Source: Candidatus Aquiluna sp. UB-MaderosW2red
GTDB lineage: Bacteria > Actinomycetota > Actinomycetes > Actinomycetales > Microbacteriaceae
Direction: 5' to 3'
DNA length: 64,000 bases
NCBI RefSeq assembly: GCF_900100865.1
Contig: NZ_LT627734.1
Location: 1,550,001-1,614,000 of the forward strand
Positions 9,203 through 19,385 of this stretch are shown here, one piece after another (position 1 is the stretch's first letter; each line of letters starts with the position of its first letter). The notes beneath the pieces were generated by a model. That model saw only the letters and a program-made list of their open reading frames with translations, did not search any database and had not been told where the DNA came from. The translations under genes were made by a program, and so were the position numbers.

Positions 9203-9365
9203 TGGGCGCTCCTTCTAAGTGTTCCATAAGCTAAACCAAACCCTCTGAGAATCCATCCAAGACTCATGAGGCACTTAGATTGGAGCTCGGTCCGTCGGAA
9301 GCTTTCGACCCCCGAGGCGCTCGCCTCCCAGTTGTCATCAAAGCTGTTGGTGATCTTCACCTGAA

Positions 9366-10415
9366 TTATTGAACTAAAGGACCAATTAGCAGGCTGGCTA
9401 GGGCTTGGTTGGGTTCGGAAGAGCTACCGTGTTGACCCCTAAAGGCATTCGAGCCGTCCTTGCCACAGATCTGTTCCAGAACACTTGCGCCTCCCGGGTG
9501 TGAGGAAATGTACGAAGTCAAGTCGTAAACCTTCCCGTCAACGACACTCCAGCAGCTCGCAGCCTTGTCGTGCTTTGACACCGCTGCCGAGGTGAGTTGA
9601 ACTACAGAATCTGCCGAGGGATCGGTGTTTGTGGCGGCTGCAGGCTGAGTTGCCTTGGGTTCAGAAGCCGACGGAGCTTTGCTCTGACTTGCTAGGGGAC
9701 CCAATAGAAGCCCTTTCAATTCCCTTGCCGGGTCGCGTTGCCCAGAATGTTGGTTGCTAAAAGCCGCTGAACCGTCTGTGCCACAAATACTTTCTAGGAC
9801 TTGAGCCCCGCCTGGATGCTTTTGGACAAAAGAAGAAAGGTCATATACGTTGCTGTCTATCACGGTCCAGCAATCACTCGGTGAACTGTGTGCGGCCACC
9901 ACTTCGGGGAGAATTGCGCCTTCGACAGAAGGCTTTGCCGAATCCTTGGTCGGAACAAGGGGTACTCCTTCACTTGCCACGATTCGGCTAGCCCAGGATG
10001 CCTCCGCGCCTGAATGTCCGACAAAATAAGTAAGGCCAACAACGCCCGCTACTGCCAAAATTGAAACTGATGCAGCGATTTGAAGGCTCCACCTTGGTCG
10101 ATTAAATCTGAGCAGCAAGTACCAAGCCATCCCTGCCGCGAAGAGTCCGATCGATGCCGGAAATAGGATGTCGCCAAGTTCGGCGTGTAAACCGGGATCT
10201 CCAACTCTTTTCGCCAAAGCCTGGCCAGATTCTTTTGCAACAAAGGCAAGCACCACCGAGAATCCGAGTGCGAACAAAACTAGCGGGAGGTAGGCCTTGC
10301 GGAACCGTGGGAAAAATATCATGACAGCAAAAGCAAGGGCCGAAAGAGGGATCAGCACAGCCGCAAAGTGAATCGCGAGGGGATGGACTGGGAGACCGGC
10401 GATTGTGTCGAACAT
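9366..10415 (-). CDS. Membrane protein: DUF2231-like domain fused to two cytochrome b5 domains
   Basis: 349 residues from the ATG at 10415, chosen because AAAGGA lies just upstream and the frame above it has no ribosome site. Residues 1 to about 140 form four hydrophobic segments in the DUF2231 pattern (GLPVHPLAIHFAAVLIPL, later YFVGHSGAEASW). Two cytochrome b5-like haem domains follow: the first with CWTVIDSNVYDLSSF, KHPGGAQVL and NQHSG, the second with CWSVVDGKVYDLTSY, SHPGGASVL and GQHGS. Each retains both histidines expected as axial haem ligands, and a Pro/Ala/Ser-rich linker joins them. It is probably an electron-transfer protein with its b5 domains on one membrane face; the partner is unknown. 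The two domains look like an internal duplication. Confidence 0.85.
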   Translation of the reverse strand: MFDTIAGLPVHPLAIHFAAVLIPLSALAFAVMIFFPRFRKAYLPLVLFALGFSVVLAFVAKESGQALAKRVGDPGLHAELGDILFPASIGLFAAGMAWYLLLRFNRPRWSLQIAASVSILAVAGVVGLTYFVGHSGAEASWASRIVASEGVPLVPTKDSAKPSVEGAILPEVVAAHSSPSDCWTVIDSNVYDLSSFVQKHPGGAQVLESICGTDGSAAFSNQHSGQRDPARELKGLLLGPLASQSKAPSASEPKATQPAAATNTDPSADSVVQLTSAAVSKHDKAASCWSVVDGKVYDLTSYISSHPGGASVLEQICGKDGSNAFRGQHGSSSEPNQALASLLIGPLVQ

Positions 10416-10532
10416 GGATTCCTTTGGGACTGAGTTTATTAAAGGAAGTATCACCATAAAAATTGCGAGTTTCCTGTTATAAACCTGTTACATAGCTGGG
10501 AAAATCGAACCACGTTCTCGTGCGGTGAATGG

Positions 10533-12020
10533 CTAGATTTTACCCTCGCTGAGTCCTGCAAGAACCTCTTGAGCGCGCACCCTGAGCTCCGGCAGATCAG
10601 AGAGTCGGTTCAACCCAAATACCTGCTGACTCATTCGGTGGTTTTTCTTGAACTCGTCTTTATGTCTATCGAGGAAATCCCAGTACAAAGTGGTGAATGG
10701 GCAAGCATCTTCCCCAACCCGCTTCTTTGGGTCATAAACGCAACCCTTGCAGTATTGGGTCATGCGGCTGATGTAGGCACCACCTGCAGCATAAGGCTTG
10801 GTCATTAGCTTGCCGCCATCGGCATGGACGCCCATGCCGATAATGTTCGGCACCATCACCCACTGGCTGGCATCAACAAAGCTCTCTCGCATCCAATCTA
10901 AAAACTCTTGCGGGTTGGTTCCAGTCACAAGGGCCAAATTGCTCAGGATCATAAGCCTTGGAATGTGATGGGTCCAGGCTCTGGTTTCGACTTGCTCAAC
11001 CACTTTGCTCACGCAATTCATCTTAGTTTTTGACGAATCGTGAAATAGCGGGAGCAGTTTTCTATGCGCATTTAAACCATTGAGCTCCTGATAGTCGGCT
11101 CCCAAAAACCAATACATGCCGTTGATGTATTCGCGCCAGCCAATGATTTGCCGAACAAACGCCTCCACCGATGCGATTGGGGCCGCGCCCAGTTCGTACT
11201 TTCTAACCGCTGCCGCCACAACCTCAGCCGCTGTGATGAGGCCGTTATTTAGATATGGGCTCAGGAGTGAATGGTGAAGGGACCACTCATCCAGAGTGAC
11301 AGCATCTTCGTAGGGACCAAAGCCAGCGAGATGGTGCTCTAGAAAATGATCCAGTTGCCTAAGCGCACCCTCTCGAGTGGTGGCCCAGGTGTCGGTGGGT
11401 TCATACTCGAGAGCCTTGGCAACAGCTGCATCGATTTCATCGCGCTCTTGGGATAAGCGTTCTGGCCAGGTGTAGTTCTTTGGCGGTGGCAAGCGATTCT
11501 CTGCGTCAAAATTCCAACGGTCTTGTTCGGGCTTGCCATTTTTCACCAAGATACCAAGCCGGACTCTTTGGACTCGATAGAAGTTCTCCATCACAAAAGT
11601 TTTTTGAGAATCAGCCCAATCCCGAAACAGCTCTCTTGAAGTTAGGAAAAAGTCATTTTGCACAAACTCCACGCTCGCTTGTTTCAGCTGAGAGTATTGT
11701 CTGAAGGATGAAGGCTCGGCGCAGACTACCGGGAGGTCTCCGAGCTTTTTCTTGGCCTGACTAATTCCCTCCAAGGTGCTGGGGGCCTCAATAAACCAGA
11801 CGGTGAAGCCCATATCTTCTAGCTTTTTAGCAAAGTGCTTGGCCGAAGAAATAAGAAAGAATAAGCGTTCTTTATGCCAGTTTCGGCCCGAGGTCATTCG
11901 CTCGGACTGCACAAACAAAATCAGGTCGGTCTTGGTATTGGCCGTCTTTAGGACACCGCGCTCAAGATTTAAATGGTCAAACGGTATTAGCAGAATCCGC
12001 TCGAAGGAATCGCTCATCAT
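10533..12020 (-). CDS. FeS-BCP photolyase/cryptochrome, (6-4) PhrB type
   Basis: 495 residues from the ATG at 12018-12020. It belongs to the cryptochrome/photolyase superfamily, iron-sulfur bacterial class (FeS-BCP, PhrB/CryB). Four cysteines at residues 336, 424, 427 and 440 (in KMNCVSK, QYCKGCVY, DACPF) have spacings 88/3/13, the same as the [4Fe-4S] ligands of Agrobacterium PhrB. IIGWREYINGMYW, HIPRLMILSNLAL and WVMVPNIIGMG are FAD-site motifs. Known members use a lumazine antenna and repair (6-4) photoproducts or act as light sensors. The start overlaps the stop of the DUF2256 gene. A longer GTG start at 12032 is possible. Confidence 0.95.
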   Translation of the reverse strand: MMSDSFERILLIPFDHLNLERGVLKTANTKTDLILFVQSERMTSGRNWHKERLFFLISSAKHFAKKLEDMGFTVWFIEAPSTLEGISQAKKKLGDLPVVCAEPSSFRQYSQLKQASVEFVQNDFFLTSRELFRDWADSQKTFVMENFYRVQRVRLGILVKNGKPEQDRWNFDAENRLPPPKNYTWPERLSQERDEIDAAVAKALEYEPTDTWATTREGALRQLDHFLEHHLAGFGPYEDAVTLDEWSLHHSLLSPYLNNGLITAAEVVAAAVRKYELGAAPIASVEAFVRQIIGWREYINGMYWFLGADYQELNGLNAHRKLLPLFHDSSKTKMNCVSKVVEQVETRAWTHHIPRLMILSNLALVTGTNPQEFLDWMRESFVDASQWVMVPNIIGMGVHADGGKLMTKPYAAGGAYISRMTQYCKGCVYDPKKRVGEDACPFTTLYWDFLDRHKDEFKKNHRMSQQVFGLNRLSDLPELRVRAQEVLAGLSEGKI

Positions 12021-12157
12021 CAACGCTTGCACTTTTCAGAGCAATACTTCACGCTCTCCCAATCCCTGGCCCACTTCTTGCGCCACTCAAAAGGCCTGCT
12101 ACAGCGCTCGCAAATCTTAGGCTCAAAGCCGTTTTTGGTTTTCGCATTTGCGCTCAC
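12020..12157 (-). CDS. DUF2256 small zinc-ribbon protein
   Basis: A 45-residue gene starting with GTG at 12155-12157. The protein has [18 protein letters not shown] at its centre and YCSEKCKR at its end, giving C-x2-C ... C-x3-C, a treble-clef or zinc-ribbon arrangement. This is the DUF2256 pattern, a family that I recall as usually adjacent or fused to cryptochrome/photolyase genes. The stop TGA overlaps the photolyase ATG by one base (TGATG), so the two are co-translated. Function is unknown; assisting FeS photolyase folding or DNA binding is only a guess from context. Confidence 0.88.
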   Translation of the reverse strand: MSANAKTKNGFEPKICERCSRPFEWRKKWARDWESVKYCSEKCKR

Positions 12158-12229
12158 ATGAAAATGGTAATTCAAGAATCGCTGTGATTCTGCAGAGTTG
12201 GCATATTTATGACCGCCTTCGATGGCAGC

Positions 12230-13198
12230 TTAGATTCTTAGAAGCAGCTTGCCCCCGGTTGCCCGTGATTCAAGATCCTTGTGAGCCTGATGCGCATCTT
12301 CCAGATCATAAATGCCTCCAATTTGAATCTTCAACTTTCTAGATGTGATGTCTTCGAAGATTTCGGAGGTTCGCCATAAAAGCTCCTCTTTTGAACTTAT
12401 GAAGTGGGCAATCGTCGGGCGAGTTATTACCAAAGACCCGAGCCCACCCAATCGCTGCAAATCAAAGGGCGGAACCGGCCCGCTAGCAGCTCCGAATAAG
12501 GCCAGAGTCCCGCGTGGTTTCAGGCATTGCAAGCTGCCTTCAAAAGTACTAGCTCCTACCCCGTCGTAGACAACCTCGCATTTTTCCCCTTTAGTGATGT
12601 CGTAAACACCAGCGGCAAAATCCACCTGGTCATAGCGAATAATTTCCGAAGCCCCAGCCTCTTTTGCCAGTTGTTCTTTCTCCGGATTTGAAACAGCGCC
12701 AATCACCCTGACCCCTTTGGCGCTGAGCATCTGACAAAGAATTAACCCGACCCCACCCGAAGCCGCATGAACCAATGCGGTGTCACCACTTTTAGCCTGG
12801 AAGACACTGGTGGCTAGATAGTGAGCGGTGGTGCACTGCATCATGCTTGCCCCTGCAACTTGGGTGCTTATTCCTGCCGGGATAATAACCGCACTGTCCT
12901 GTGATATGGCGACATATTCCGCATAGCTGTTCTTAGCCCAGCCCCAGGCAACGCGATCACCAATCTTCAAGTCCGTCACCGAATCACCGAGGGCCACAAT
13001 CTCACCGGCACCCTCAAGACCCAAAGTGGCAGGCAGGCTCATCGGATACATCCCGCTGCGCTGGTAAACATCGATGTAGTTGACTCCGGCAAAATCATTG
13101 CGCACCAACACCTCAGTGCTGTTGATTATTGGTGTCGGGACCTCAACCAATATAAGAGCCTCGGGCCCATCATGACTCTCTATTTGAACAGCCCGCAT
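12230..13198 (-). CDS. Zinc-independent quinone oxidoreductase (NADPH:quinone reductase family)
   Basis: 322 residues of the medium-chain dehydrogenase superfamily. The GroES-like N-terminal domain has RNDFAGVNYIDVYQRSG (about 36-52), the quinone oxidoreductase signature, and lacks the structural zinc cysteines. The nucleotide fold has VHAASGGVGLILCQ (about 143-156), which binds NADPH. It probably reduces quinones or enones in the cytoplasm. It lies between the DUF2256-photolyase pair and pckG, all on the minus strand, with 72- and 79-bp gaps, so co-transcription with the photolyase is possible but not shown. Confidence 0.9.
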   Translation of the reverse strand: MRAVQIESHDGPEALILVEVPTPIINSTEVLVRNDFAGVNYIDVYQRSGMYPMSLPATLGLEGAGEIVALGDSVTDLKIGDRVAWGWAKNSYAEYVAISQDSAVIIPAGISTQVAGASMMQCTTAHYLATSVFQAKSGDTALVHAASGGVGLILCQMLSAKGVRVIGAVSNPEKEQLAKEAGASEIIRYDQVDFAAGVYDITKGEKCEVVYDGVGASTFEGSLQCLKPRGTLALFGAASGPVPPFDLQRLGGLGSLVITRPTIAHFISSKEELLWRTSEIFEDITSRKLKIQIGGIYDLEDAHQAHKDLESRATGGKLLLRI

Positions 13199-13277
13199 TT
13201 CAAGACCTTAGCAAGGTGGCAATTACTTCTGTTGGGATTCGTTTTTCAAATAGGACACTCTAAGAAACGACAAGCAC

Positions 13278-15092
13278 CTAGACCGACCGGCTCGGAACTT
13301 GGCCTTTTAGACGGGATTCCAGAGAACTCAGCTCAAGCTCCAGCTGCATAGGGAGCTTTTTACCAAAACCCGCAAAGAACGCTCTGGTTGATTCAACCTC
13401 GATGCTCCAAGACTCAAAGTCAATCTCGAATAGCTCATCCAGATCTTGCTCTGAGACCGCTAGCCCAAAAAGATTTAGTTCACCTTCCGCAGGAACAATC
13501 CCCACCGGAGTCGCGACTCCCTTGTTCTTGCCCTCAAGCTGGTTGATTATCCACTCAATAACTCGGGAGTTCTCTGCAAAGCCTGGCCACAAGAACTGGC
13601 CCTCGGCTCCTTTTCTAAACCAGTTGACCTGGAAGATCTTTGGGAGTGCCTCCGGTGTTGAGCTCTCTCCCATTGAAAGCCAATGGTCAAAGTAATCGGC
13701 CATGTTGTAACCGCAGAATGGCAGCATGGCGAATGGATCCCGACGCAGCTTTCCCACCGGACCCTCAGCAGCGGCAGTTTGCTCGCTAGAAATAGTTGCA
13801 CCCATAAAGACACCGTGCTGCCAACTATAAGACTTGGCTACAAGCGGAACATTGGTCGCCCTTCTGCCACCAAACAAGATGGCATCAAGCTCCACACCCT
13901 CGGGCTTTTCCCAGTCCTGGCACAAAGTCGTGGTGTTTGACATCGGAAAACAGAACCGGGAGTTGGGGTGAGCGGCCGGACCCATATCTGGCTCCCATTG
14001 ATTACCCTTCCAATCAATCAGTCCCTCCGGGGCCACTTTGGAGAGCCCCTCCCACCAAACGTCACCGTCTTTTGTCAATGCGACATTCGTGAAAATGGTG
14101 CCATAGGACATTGATTCGATTGCCGCGCTGTTGGTGTTTGCGGAGGTGCCTGGAGCTACCCCAAATAAGCCGTTCTCGGGATTTATCGCCCTTAGCCTGC
14201 CGGAGGCATCGGGCCTAATCCAAACAATGTCGTCGCCTAAAGTTTCGACCTTCCAGCCCGGAATTGAAGGCTGCAGCATCGCCAGGTTCGTCTTCCCGCA
14301 GGCCGATGGGAAGGCGGCAGATAAGTGGTATTGCTTTTGCTCGGGGGAAGTGACACGAATAAGCAACATATGCTCAGCAAGCCAACCCTGATCTCGGCCC
14401 ATGACCGAACCAATTCTCAAGGCCAAGGCCTTCTTACCTAAAAGCGAGTTACCGCCGTAGCCGGATCCGTAGGACCAGATTTCCCTGGTCTCTGGGTAGT
14501 GCACAACGTAGACCTTTTCTGGGTTGCATGGCCAAGAAACATCCTTGGTTTTATTGCCCATGTCATCGATTAGCGGCATTCCAACCGAGTGCACCGCTGG
14601 AACCCACTCGGCTCCCTTTTCGATTTGTTTTAGAACATCGGCCGAGACTCGGGTCATGATGTGCATTGAGGCAACCACATAGGGTGAGTCGGTTATTTCA
14701 ACCCCGTACTGGGTTAGCGGAGAACCGATTGGACCCATCGCAAATGGAATCACATACATCGTTCGCCCGCGCATTGAGCCTAAGAATGATTCACGCATCA
14801 GGGTGCGCATCACGCTCGGCTCCATCCAGTTATTGGTGGGGCCGGCGTCCTGCTCGCTTTCCGAGCAAATAAAGGTGCGCTCTTCGACCCGCGCGACATC
14901 TCTCGGGTCAGTGCGAGCAAGATAGCTGTCGGGTCTGAGTTCCGGGTTGAGCTTTATAAAAGTTCCATTGCGAACCAACAGGTATTTGATTGATTCCAGC
15001 TCGTTTGCCGAGCCATCGCACCACTGCACGCTATCGGGTTTGGTCAGAGAAGCTACTTCCCCAACCCAGTTCTTCAAGTCAACCAAGGACAT
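13278..15092 (-). CDS. pckG: Phosphoenolpyruvate carboxykinase (GTP)
   Basis: 604 residues. It interconverts oxaloacetate + GTP and PEP + GDP + CO2, linking the TCA cycle to gluconeogenesis or anaplerosis. The GTP-type enzyme is identified by FPSACGKTNLAML, the P-loop with the hyper-reactive cysteine, by YGGNSLLGKKALALRIGS and by FGGRRATNVPLV. Two consecutive ATGs exist at 15095 and 15092; GGAG stands six bases before the second, so I chose 15092. GTP-dependent PEPCK is the standard actinobacterial form. The operon appears monocistronic, with the DUF305 gene upstream. Confidence 0.97.
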   Translation of the reverse strand: MSLVDLKNWVGEVASLTKPDSVQWCDGSANELESIKYLLVRNGTFIKLNPELRPDSYLARTDPRDVARVEERTFICSESEQDAGPTNNWMEPSVMRTLMRESFLGSMRGRTMYVIPFAMGPIGSPLTQYGVEITDSPYVVASMHIMTRVSADVLKQIEKGAEWVPAVHSVGMPLIDDMGNKTKDVSWPCNPEKVYVVHYPETREIWSYGSGYGGNSLLGKKALALRIGSVMGRDQGWLAEHMLLIRVTSPEQKQYHLSAAFPSACGKTNLAMLQPSIPGWKVETLGDDIVWIRPDASGRLRAINPENGLFGVAPGTSANTNSAAIESMSYGTIFTNVALTKDGDVWWEGLSKVAPEGLIDWKGNQWEPDMGPAAHPNSRFCFPMSNTTTLCQDWEKPEGVELDAILFGGRRATNVPLVAKSYSWQHGVFMGATISSEQTAAAEGPVGKLRRDPFAMLPFCGYNMADYFDHWLSMGESSTPEALPKIFQVNWFRKGAEGQFLWPGFAENSRVIEWIINQLEGKNKGVATPVGIVPAEGELNLFGLAVSEQDLDELFEIDFESWSIEVESTRAFFAGFGKKLPMQLELELSSLESRLKGQVPSRSV

Positions 15093-15207
15093 CATTGTCT
15101 CCGTTTAGTTTTATCCAAGAATACGTCAATCTTCAAAATATCCTGTACCGACAGCACGTTTGTCACTTTCGCCCAAATTATTCGGCCAAATTAGGCACGC
15201 TTCAGGG

Positions 15208-15774
15208 CTACTTGGAGAGCAGGGCCTGCAGCTCGAGAATCTCACTAGTTTGCATCTTGATGATGTCGGCGCCTAATTTAGCTGCCTCAGAATTTTTTGA
15301 ATTCACAACCATGTCCGCCATCTCAATTGCTCCCTGGTGGTGGGCAATCATGCCAGCAAGAAAAAGCTGATCGAACTCCACACCTGAAGAGCCCTCTAGT
15401 TTCGCTATTTCAGTTTCAGACAACATCCCATCCATCCCCATTGAATGGGCCATGGTTTCTGAAGAGTTGGCAGCTTTGAGCCAGCTTCTCATCTGATCAA
15501 TCTCAGGATCTTGTTCGGCTTTTATCTTGGCGGCTATCGCCAACACCTCGGGGTTTAGTGATCTGGATTCCGCAAGGGTTGACATCTCAACCGCTTGCTG
15601 GTGATGAGGAATCATCATCTGGGCAAACATCACATCCATCCCAGAGAAGCCAGAATTTTCACTGCTTTGAGATGAGGACATGTCCATTCCATCCATCTGC
15701 ATGGCACAGCCCGTCAGGAAAGAACCGGAAATTAATAACGTTCCCGTTATTGCTAGAAATCTTAGACTTTTCAT
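15208..15774 (-). CDS. DUF305 lipoprotein
   Basis: 188 residues. A lipoprotein signal peptide ends at LTGC (Cys23), so the protein is probably anchored to the outer face of the membrane. The mature protein is Met/Ser-rich at its start (MQMDGMDMS) and carries two copies of the ferritin-like DUF305 motif: MIPHHQQAVEM (about 54-64) and MIAHHQGAIEMADM (about 142-155). Cyanobacterial CopM, a periplasmic copper-binding protein, belongs to this family, and the Met- and His-rich surfaces here fit metal binding. It stands alone between pckG and katG. Confidence 0.88.
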   Translation of the reverse strand: MKSLRFLAITGTLLISGSFLTGCAMQMDGMDMSSSQSSENSGFSGMDVMFAQMMIPHHQQAVEMSTLAESRSLNPEVLAIAAKIKAEQDPEIDQMRSWLKAANSSETMAHSMGMDGMLSETEIAKLEGSSGVEFDQLFLAGMIAHHQGAIEMADMVVNSKNSEAAKLGADIIKMQTSEILELQALLSK

Positions 15775-15917
15775 TTAGCACCCATCTGTCAAACCAATCC
15801 AACCCATCAGGCACACCTACCATTCCCCGCTAGCGCCGAGGTAACTTGGCGCCTTGGTCCGTTCGAATAACGCAACCTGTTCCGAACTGTTTCATAGGAT
15901 TCTGACTTATCCCTGCG

Positions 15918-15960
15918 AATAACCCCGGTCAAAGCCGCTGAGGCTTGGACCGGGGTTATT
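15918..15960 (-). terminator. Hairpin terminator after katG
   Basis: A 13-bp perfect stem, AATAACCCCGGTC at 15918-15930 pairing with 15948-15960, with a further AAGCC/GGCTT stem inside. It lies 16 bp beyond the katG stop on the minus strand. The following T-tract is poor, so it may act as a moderate terminator or a 3' stabiliser. Confidence 0.75.
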
Positions 15961-15976
15961 CAGATTATTTGAAGAA

Positions 15977-18157
<2,181 letters not shown>

Positions 18158-18271
18158 TTAATATTTCCGTGGTTCGAAAGAGCTGGGAATGACCCTAAAA
18201 CCTAGAACCAGATTGCGGGCTCGAAGCATCCCGAGCTGCCTGGCTATTAGTCCTCGCGGGTAGACCCATAT

Positions 18272-19333
18272 CTAAAGAGCGGCTTCCAGAGAGGCCAAAA
18301 TACCCAAGACGTCCTCTTTAGTGGTGTCCCAAGCACACATCCAACGCACCTGACCGGTTGACTGATCCCAAACATAGAAGCGGTAGTCCTTCTGAATTCT
18401 GAGCGTTACCTCCTGAGGCAAGATTGGAAACACCGCATTTGCCTGAGTTGGATTCGGCACCGTGATGCTGGGGTGCTTATTAGCCAATTCCACGACCCCG
18501 GCATATAAAAGATCAGCCATCGAATTAGCCACCCTGGCATTTGCTAAAGCCAGCTCGGCATGATTTTCGAATAATGCGTTGAGCTGCGCTGAGACGAACC
18601 GCATCTTGGAGGGCAGCTGCATCGAGGTCTTGCGCAAAAACGGCATAGCTTCCGCGAGGGCTGCACCGCGAACACTAGAGCCATCGGTCACGATAACCGC
18701 CTCGGCAGCCATCGCGCCAATCTTGGTGCCACCCAGTGAAACCAGATCAACACCAGCATCGGTTGTGAACTCCTTGAAACTTTTACCCAGGGCCGCAGCA
18801 GCGTTTGAAAGCCTGGCTCCATCTAGGTGCAAGAGCATGCCGTGCTCATGAGCTAGGTCAGCTAGAGCCCTAATCTCAGAGACGCTGTAGAGAGTTCCCA
18901 TTTCGGTGGTTTGAGTAATACTTATGACCGAGGCTTGCGCCCTGTGAACCACTCCCACGTCAAAGATTTGAGTAGCGGCCAACTCTGGGGTTAGCTTTCC
19001 ATCGGAAGTTTCCACGGTCCAAAGCTTTAGGCCGGCCATCTTTTCTGGAGCGCCCCCCTCATCAACATTGATGTGTGCGCTCTGGGCGCAGATTACTGCT
19101 TCCCAACGCTTAGTCGCAGCCTGCAGGGCAATCACGTTGGCGCCAGTGCCATTAAAAACCGGATAGCCAACGGCATTTTTGCCAAAAAGCTCTTTGACTA
19201 TTTCGCCAAATTTCTCAGTTTCAGTGTCCTCACCGTAGGCCACCTGATGACCCTCATTCACTAGGGCCATAGCCTCTAGCACTTTAGGGTGAACTCCCGC
19301 GTAGTTATCGCTTGCAAAGCCTCTTTTACTCAT
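18272..19333 (-). CDS. Low-specificity L-threonine aldolase family protein
   Basis: 353 residues, a PLP enzyme of fold type I. It probably cleaves L-threonine or L-allo-threonine to glycine and acetaldehyde. FASDNYAGVHPKVLEAM at the N-terminus, LHLDGARLSNAAAAL (about 173-187) and SLGGTKIGAMAAEAV, which holds the PLP lysine, are the diagnostic blocks of the beta-eliminating lyase/threonine aldolase family. It sits between katG and the DUF6421 gene on the minus strand, with no visible functional link to either. Confidence 0.92.
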   Translation of the reverse strand: MSKRGFASDNYAGVHPKVLEAMALVNEGHQVAYGEDTETEKFGEIVKELFGKNAVGYPVFNGTGANVIALQAATKRWEAVICAQSAHINVDEGGAPEKMAGLKLWTVETSDGKLTPELAATQIFDVGVVHRAQASVISITQTTEMGTLYSVSEIRALADLAHEHGMLLHLDGARLSNAAAALGKSFKEFTTDAGVDLVSLGGTKIGAMAAEAVIVTDGSSVRGAALAEAMPFLRKTSMQLPSKMRFVSAQLNALFENHAELALANARVANSMADLLYAGVVELANKHPSITVPNPTQANAVFPILPQEVTLRIQKDYRFYVWDQSTGQVRWMCAWDTTKEDVLGILASLEAAL

Positions 19334-19385
19334 TGAACGTCTCTCCTGAAGCTAAAGGTTTCTAATAATTGAAATCGGCAGTTAC

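Noticed and set aside
9203-9360. A short minus-strand frame (about 78 residues) upstream of and overlapping the DUF427 gene
   Set aside because: No ribosome site, no recognisable motif, and it runs into the DUF427 gene out of frame; the DUF427 start has its own AAGGAG.
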